Of a DNA stretch of 18,372 nucleotides, positions 14,533-18,372 are shown piece by piece. The notes under the pieces were generated by a model, which was given only the letters and a program-made list of their open reading frames with translations, had not been told where the DNA came from and did not search any database. How positions within the stretch are numbered: position 1 is the stretch's first letter; every line of letters starts with the position of its first letter. The stretch comes from Bacillota bacterium (lineage in GTDB: Bacteria; Bacillota_C; Negativicutes; Sporomusales; Sporomusaceae). Location: contig JAEZQV010000201.1 of assembly GCA_023441125.1 (NCBI GenBank), forward strand, positions 1 through 18,372, written 5' to 3'. The translations under genes and the position numbers were made by a program.

Positions 14533-15274
14533 AATAATAAAAGGCATTTTCCTGCTTAGCTTATTGTTTGGCCTGTGGCTGCTGGCGCCGGGAGCCGGCG
14601 TTCCCATCCTGGCCTATCATCAGGTGGAAAATAATGCTGAAATCTATAGTATTGATCCGGCTGAATTTGAGCGGCAGATGCAATATCTGGCTGAGAGCGG
14701 CTATACCGCCGTTTCCCTGACGGAAATGACGGCGGCTGAGCACGGGGCGCGGCCCCTGCCGGCTAAGCCGGTAATCATTACCTTTGATGACGGCTATGAT
14801 GACAATTTTGCAACGGCCTTGCCGATTATGGAGAAGTACGGCCTAAAAAGCACGGTATTTATTATTACCGGTCAAGTTGGTCAGCCCGGCTATCTGACCT
14901 GGGATCAGATCCGCGCCATGCAGGCCCGCAGTACCGAGATCGGCTCGCATACAGTCAGCCATGTGGCATTGAGTGAGCTCGCCCAGCCCCAAATGCTGGA
15001 CGAGCTTATGCGTTCGAAACAAGAACTGGAGGCTAACCTGGGGCAGCCGGTCGAATTCCTGGCATATCCTTACGGGCAGTACAACGCCGCTACGCTGGCG
15101 GCAACCCGGCAGGCGGGGTATCAAGGGGCCTGCACCGGCGTGCCCGGGCTGGGAACCACGACCGGCGACGCTTATCAATTAAAGAGGGTCAATATACCCC
15201 GCCCCAAATACGGTTTGTGGGAATTTCGCCTGCGGCTGCTGCGGGCGCAAATTCTCGCCAGGCTGTCAAAGTAA
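14525..15274 (+). CDS. Polysaccharide deacetylase (NodB domain), membrane-anchored or secreted
   Basis: 249 residues; the ATG overlaps the whiA stop region by 8 nt, so translation is likely coupled. Residues 5-22 form a signal peptide or anchor. The carbohydrate-esterase-4 motifs are intact: TFDDGYDDN (86-94, catalytic base Asp88 and metal Asp89), SHTVSH (141-146, metal His142 and His146) and AYPYG (180-184). These enzymes remove acetyl groups from peptidoglycan or other N-acetylglucosamine polymers with a divalent metal, outside the membrane. Length is short, so only the catalytic domain is present. Its attachment to the rapZ-yvcK-whiA cluster suggests a role in envelope remodelling. Substrate is not readable from sequence. 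Confidence 0.92.
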   Translation: MIKIIKGIFLLSLLFGLWLLAPGAGVPILAYHQVENNAEIYSIDPAEFERQMQYLAESGYTAVSLTEMTAAEHGARPLPAKPVIITFDDGYDDNFATALPIMEKYGLKSTVFIITGQVGQPGYLTWDQIRAMQARSTEIGSHTVSHVALSELAQPQMLDELMRSKQELEANLGQPVEFLAYPYGQYNAATLAATRQAGYQGACTGVPGLGTTTGDAYQLKRVNIPRPKYGLWEFRLRLLRAQILARLSK

Positions 15275-15340
15275 GGTTAATAGTTCCAGCCTGCTTGAGG
15301 TACACTACTAATAATTTAGCGTGGTAACGAGCGGCAGGTG

Positions 15341-16495
15341 ATGGCTATTTCCCTGGAAATCAGGCTGGGAATCGCCGGTACGGCCAAGAATACCGGCAAA
15401 ACGACAACTACAGCGGCGATTATCGAGGAACTCAGAGTGCGCAATATTCCCTTTTTTTTAACCAGCATCGGTTATGACGGGGAAAACATTGATAATATTA
15501 CCGGTCTGCCCAAACCCAAGCTGCGGGTCGAGCCGGGTGACCTGGTGGCTACTGCCGAGAAATGCCTGGCAGTCAGCACGGCTGCCTATAAAATTCTGCA
15601 GACAACCAATATCCGTACGCCGCTGGGAAAAATTTCTTTGATTAGGGTGACCAAACCCGGCCTGGCAGTCACGGCGGGGCCTAACAAGAGCACGGAGGTA
15701 AGGGCGTTAGCCCGCTTATTCCGGGAGACCGGGCCGGGGGTGCAAATCTTTGACGGAGCCCTGAACCGGATTGCACCGATGGTCGAGACCGACGGCTTTG
15801 TCCTGGCAACCGGCGCCGCCCGGACACCCGATATTCCCCGGCTTGCCCAGGAAACCGAGCTTGTCTGGCAGATTGCCAGCCTGCCGACCGTACCCAAGGC
15901 GGCCCGGCTGGCAGCAAAGCCGCCGGCGGTTATTGCGCTGCTGTCCAAAGAACTGACAGTCCGGCAGGAGTGGCCGGCGGCCTCCCTGCTCGGCGAAACC
16001 GCAGCCCGGGAAGTAGTGGCCGGGCTGGCCGCCGCTAATCTGCCGGCGGACAGTTACCTGTATATTCCCGGCATTATCAGTGAACAGGCGCTGGCGGTGC
16101 TGAGCAGCGCCTGCAGGCAATACCGCTGGCCGCTGTTCATTACCTTTGCCGATCCGATTAAGCTGTTGGTAGCGGGCAATCCGGTAGCTTATTACGCCCA
16201 GCTGGAAAGGATTCTGGCGGCTGGCAGCTATGTGGGGGTGCTTAAGCGCGTGCCGCTGCTGGCGGTTACGTTGAACCCGTTTTTCCCTGAATACCGCTTT
16301 GAATCCAAAACGTACCAGCCGGCTTTTGTCGACTTTGTGCGGCTCCAGCTGCAGGTGCAGAAGAATATCCAGGCCCCGGTATATAATGTTGTCAAACAAG
16401 GGGCCAAAGCGCTGGTGGACAATATCCTGGCCGGTGCCCGCCGCTGGGAAAGTCCGTCGACCATGCATTTTGACACAGGACCAAAACTTTTCTAA
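15341..16495 (+). CDS. P-loop NTPase, KamB-like (aminomutase-reactivase subunit family, tentative)
   Basis: 384 residues from the ATG at 15341; a GTG one codon upstream is possible and the ribosome-binding site is weak. A Walker A loop reads GTAKNTGKT (13-21), in a SIMIBI-like context (IAGTAKNTGKTTTT). Other visible segments are SIGYDGENIDNITGLPKPK, TAEKCL, ITAGPNKSTEVRAL-like VTAGPNKS and DGALNRIAPM followed by ATGAARTPDI. From memory these match clostridial proteins annotated as lysine 5,6-aminomutase reactivase subunit KamB, which with KamC removes damaged B12 from the mutase. No aminomutase, KamC or B12 gene lies nearby, so the link is uncertain and it may be an orphan paralogue with another partner. 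A strong terminator follows directly. Confidence 0.7.
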   Translation: MAISLEIRLGIAGTAKNTGKTTTTAAIIEELRVRNIPFFLTSIGYDGENIDNITGLPKPKLRVEPGDLVATAEKCLAVSTAAYKILQTTNIRTPLGKISLIRVTKPGLAVTAGPNKSTEVRALARLFRETGPGVQIFDGALNRIAPMVETDGFVLATGAARTPDIPRLAQETELVWQIASLPTVPKAARLAAKPPAVIALLSKELTVRQEWPAASLLGETAAREVVAGLAAANLPADSYLYIPGIISEQALAVLSSACRQYRWPLFITFADPIKLLVAGNPVAYYAQLERILAAGSYVGVLKRVPLLAVTLNPFFPEYRFESKTYQPAFVDFVRLQLQVQKNIQAPVYNVVKQGAKALVDNILAGARRWESPSTMHFDTGPKLF

Positions 16496-16544
16496 GCCTC
16501 CTGGCGTTGCCCTGCTTTTGGGCAAGGCGCCGGAGGCGCTTTAT
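16496..16544 (+). terminator. Intrinsic terminator after the KamB-like gene
   Basis: GCCTCC, GGCG and TTGCCC pair with GGGCAA, CGCC and GGAGGC with a single mismatch or bulge, giving about 16 bp around a 7-nt loop, followed by GCTTTATTT. It begins right after the stop codon. Confidence 0.85.
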
Positions 16545-16564
16545 TTGTAAAGTCTTCCGGGCGG

Positions 16565-16593
16565 TTGATGGGCGGGGCATAGTCTGTTATAAT
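16565..16593 (+). promoter_or_regulatory. Candidate sigma-A promoter of the secreted-protein gene
   Basis: TTGATG (16565-16570), 17 nt, then perfect TATAAT (16588-16593), 37 nt before the predicted start. Confidence 0.7.
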
Positions 16594-16630
16594 CCTGATA
16601 GGTGGCCAACCATTGTTAGGAGGTATGCTT

Positions 16631-17719
16631 TTGTATAAATGGCTTCGACAAGTGAGTGTGGCAGTGGCGGTCACAGTTACTGTCAGTGTTGCGGCGTATC
16701 CTGGACCGGTACAGGCGAAACAGGGCTTTCCGGCCAGGGCTGATCTGCGTAATGTCACCGAATTGCCGGTTACTATAACCGAACAGGGCGGCCAGCTCCT
16801 GCTTTCGGACAGCCCGGAAATGGTGCCGGCCGACGGCATCACCTATCAGGATACGGTGAGTGGCGATATCCGTCTATTTTTCCATCATGTTAACGCCACC
16901 AAGGAACCGAAAAAAATTGTGGTGCTGTTAGCCAACAGTTCGGACCAGGCCGCCGATATTATCGTCAGTAAGTACGGGCTGGGGGGGCCGGGGCTCGACT
17001 ACCTGGACGTCGGCAAAGCGGCCCAGATGAAATACCTTGAGCATGAAGGCGTTGACCTTATCGAGGTGCCGGCCCGGGGCGCAGTCCTGCTGGACCAGGT
17101 GCTGGGCGAGACCACGGTAGCGCCGGACGAACTGGTTAACGGCATCTATGATTTCCAGAGCAAAATCCCGGTTAAAGTCGCCGTTATGATGCTGCCGGTG
17201 GATGCCGAACCGGCGGAATTTATCGCTAAAGCGACGGTGCTGCCGACCGACAGCCAGCGTTTGCGCGGCACTTTTCCCGGCAAGGACCGGCTGGTTGTTC
17301 CCAGCGAGGTGTATAATTCGGCCAATGGTATCGTGGGCATCACGCTGGCCGACCATAAACTGGATACCTATGTCAGCGGGATTGATGCCACCGATGGCTC
17401 CCAGACGCTTAATTACGGCAACTATGGTGTAGTGTACAAGTTGTTCATTCCCACCGCGTTTGAACAGAAGTATGCCGTCTACTTAAATCCGCGCGGCGGT
17501 GAATATGCCGGTGCCATGAACGTCAAATACCGCCATCAGGAACTCATGACCATCGGCACGCCGGCCGACAAACTGTTTTTCGGCAGCAAGACAATTGCTG
17601 ATATAACGCATCTTGGCGACTACGGCGGCGGCGAGTCCCTGTGGCTCACTTTCTCACCGCCCGGCGCTTCCAATTTGCCGGTGAAAATTCTTTTATCGCC
17701 GGTTGCCAAACCAAAGTAA
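16631..17719 (+). CDS. Secreted protein of unknown function
   Basis: 362 residues from a TTG start at 16631, chosen because AGGAGG (16618-16623) lies 7 nt before it; the ATG at 16625 is only 1 nt from that site. The first 30 residues form a signal peptide: positive MYKWLRQ, hydrophobic VAVAVTVTVSVAA, then a likely cut after VQA. The mature part is beta-rich, with no lipobox, transmembrane helix or cysteine motif. Notable stretches are DIRLFFHHVNATKEPKKIVVL and IVVLLANSSDQAADI near residues 80-110, and NYGNYGVVYKLFIP near 265. It resembles neither a known hydrolase nor a copper-amine-oxidase N domain. The layout suggests two or more beta-sandwich domains. Its own promoter and the terminator upstream make it an independent unit directly before the SCIFF locus. 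Family not recognised. Confidence 0.7.
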   Translation: MYKWLRQVSVAVAVTVTVSVAAYPGPVQAKQGFPARADLRNVTELPVTITEQGGQLLLSDSPEMVPADGITYQDTVSGDIRLFFHHVNATKEPKKIVVLLANSSDQAADIIVSKYGLGGPGLDYLDVGKAAQMKYLEHEGVDLIEVPARGAVLLDQVLGETTVAPDELVNGIYDFQSKIPVKVAVMMLPVDAEPAEFIAKATVLPTDSQRLRGTFPGKDRLVVPSEVYNSANGIVGITLADHKLDTYVSGIDATDGSQTLNYGNYGVVYKLFIPTAFEQKYAVYLNPRGGEYAGAMNVKYRHQELMTIGTPADKLFFGSKTIADITHLGDYGGGESLWLTFSPPGASNLPVKILLSPVAKPK

Positions 17720-17735
17720 ACAAACATTGTGACCT

Positions 17736-17825
17736 AAAGGCGGGATCGCTTGTGCGCCTGCACCGGCCCGTACCGTGCAGCTTAACGGTTAGGCCAAGCG
17801 GTGTGCGTGCGGCAATCTCGCCTTT
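17736..17825. other. Structured intergenic element closed by an 11-bp stem
   Basis: AAAGGCGGGAT (17736-17746) pairs with ATCTCGCCTTT (17815-17825) with one G-T pair. Inside lie CTGCAC/GTGCAG (17757-17762, 17774-17779) and GCTT/AAGC, giving a branched fold. No T-run follows the outer stem, so it is a poor terminator. It sits between the secreted-protein stop and the SCIFF promoter. Confidence 0.4.
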
Positions 17826-17830
17826 GCCTA

Positions 17831-17859
17831 TTGATTCCTGCGGGTAAAAAGGCTACAAT
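17831..17859 (+). promoter_or_regulatory. Candidate sigma-A promoter of the SCIFF peptide gene
   Basis: TTGATT (17831-17836), 17 nt, TACAAT (17854-17859). The start codon is about 50 nt downstream. Confidence 0.6.
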
Positions 17860-17910
17860 AATATAGTAGCAATCGATTACATATTTGCGAAGGCAAGGAG
17901 GGAATATACT

Positions 17911-18051
17911 ATGAAAAAGCATGTTGTGACTATCAATAAAGCATCACTCGCGCAAACTGTACATACTGGCGGTTGTGGAGAATGCCAGGCTTCCTGCCAA
18001 TCGGCCTGCAAGACTTCCTGTACTGTCGGCAATCAGGTTTGCCAGAAATAG
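17911..18051 (+). CDS. scfA: SCIFF (six-cysteine) ranthipeptide precursor
   Basis: 46 residues with an AAGGAGG site 9 nt before the ATG. The leader-like N-terminus (MKKHVVTINKASLAQTV) is followed by a cysteine-rich core with Cys at 22, 25, 29, 33, 37 and 44, spaced 3, 4, 4, 4 and 7. This matches the 'six cysteines in forty-five residues' family almost universal in Clostridia. The neighbouring radical-SAM enzyme links Cys sulphur to a non-alpha carbon of another residue, giving thioether rings (ranthipeptide). The Thr and other residues between cysteines (for example TS before Cys37) are plausible acceptors. The final product and role are unsettled; quorum-like or regulatory roles have been proposed. 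An intrinsic terminator directly follows. Confidence 0.95.
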   Translation: MKKHVVTINKASLAQTVHTGGCGECQASCQSACKTSCTVGNQVCQK

Positions 18052-18067
18052 GCGAAGCAGGAAAGAT

Positions 18068-18099
18068 GCCCCTTGCCCACCAAGGGGCTCCATTTTTTT
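18068..18099 (+). terminator. Intrinsic terminator between scfA and scfB
   Basis: Perfect 8-bp arms GCCCCTTG (18068-18075) and CAAGGGGC (18081-18088) around a 5-nt loop, then TCCA and seven T (18093-18099). It lies between precursor and maturase, so read-through would set the ratio of peptide to enzyme. Confidence 0.85.
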
Positions 18100-18101
18100 G
18101 C

Positions 18102-18131
18102 GGCTGCGTATTATGCGCATTTCTGAGCAGC
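18102..18131 (+). repeat. Inverted repeat upstream of scfB
   Basis: GGCTGC (near 18102) pairs with GCAGCC (ending near 18132) around about 19 nt, ahead of the scfB ribosome-binding site (AAAGGA, 18146-18151). It could modulate scfB translation. Confidence 0.35.
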
Positions 18132-18162
18132 CTCAAGCTGAGAAGAAAGGACTCAATAGGTA

Positions 18163-18372
18163 ATGCAAGTTCATAAATTTATCTTAAACGGCCTGTATAT
18201 TGTGCTGGATATCAACAGCGGGGCCGTGCATATTGTTGACAATGTAGTATACGATATACTGGACATTTTTACCGGCGCCAATGATGCTGAGGTTATTGAC
18301 GCCCTTACCGATAAATATCCGGCCGGCCATCTCAGTGAGGCGCTGCAGGAACTGAAAGAGCTTGTGCAAGCC
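18163..18372 (+). CDS. scfB: SCIFF radical-SAM maturase, N-terminus (cut by window edge)
   Basis: The first 70 codons are present from the ATG at 18163, with AAAGGA 11 nt upstream. The start MQVHKFILNGLYIVLDINSGAVHIVD matches the opening of SCIFF maturases, where this short beta-rich segment is the peptide-recognition region, followed by a helical stretch. The CxxxCxxC radical-SAM motif and SPASM-like domain lie beyond the edge and cannot be seen. Identity rests on this N-terminus plus the adjacent SCIFF peptide, which is the conserved partnership. It installs thioether links in the precursor using S-adenosylmethionine and Fe-S clusters. Confidence 0.9.
   Translation, partial: MQVHKFILNGLYIVLDINSGAVHIVDNVVYDILDIFTGANDAEVIDALTDKYPAGHLSEALQELKELVQA

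Noticed and set aside
17739..17822. tRNA-like 7-bp acceptor stem (GGCGGGA with TCTCGCC), about 84 nt
   Set aside because: No T-loop TTCRANC sequence, no credible anticodon arm, and no 3' CCA-compatible end.

Overview
This window most likely comes from an anaerobic, spore-forming Firmicute, probably of the Negativicutes/Sporomusa type. That is inferred from gene content: a complete SCIFF peptide gene followed by the start of its radical-SAM maturase, a rapZ-yvcK-whiA cluster, a DUF3231/CotF-like protein, a KamB-like P-loop protein, an Ogt alkyltransferase and a chemoreceptor. No 16S rRNA gene is present, so the genus is open.

There are two compositional halves. Positions 1 to about 3300 are AT-rich and mostly minus-strand: the N-terminal part of an HSP90/HtpG-type chaperone running off the left edge, a crotonase-fold enzyme resembling 6-oxocamphor (beta-diketone) hydrolases, then about 1.4 kb of gene-poor DNA. 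That gap holds a large palindrome, a GGDEF-domain remnant on the plus strand, a frameshifted minus-strand ORF, a perfect 12-bp hairpin and a small ORF interrupted by an in-frame TAG. From about 3300 the DNA is GC-richer and densely coding.

Region by region in the second half: a divergent pair (DUF3231 on minus; an FMN-dependent alpha-hydroxy-acid dehydrogenase-like protein overlapping ogt on plus); a small membrane protein of the phage-holin-4-like family; a Cof-type HAD phosphatase; a signalling block with a single-domain Rcp1-like response regulator, a REC-GGDEF-EAL protein whose GGDEF motif is degenerate, and a methyl-accepting chemotaxis protein with its own promoter; then rapZ, yvcK, whiA and a NodB-type polysaccharide deacetylase tightly packed downstream of a strong terminator and a palindromic operator-like promoter; a KamB-like P-loop protein; an unrecognised secreted protein; and the ranthipeptide (SCIFF) locus at the right edge.

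Functional links: the response regulator, c-di-GMP protein and chemoreceptor suggest coupled motility and c-di-GMP control. RapZ, YvcK and WhiA are the conserved envelope-precursor/cell-division regulatory trio, and the deacetylase overlapping whiA fits an envelope theme. The SCIFF precursor is separated from its maturase by an intrinsic terminator, which would favour peptide over enzyme. I saw no CRISPR array, rRNA, tRNA or complete insertion sequence.
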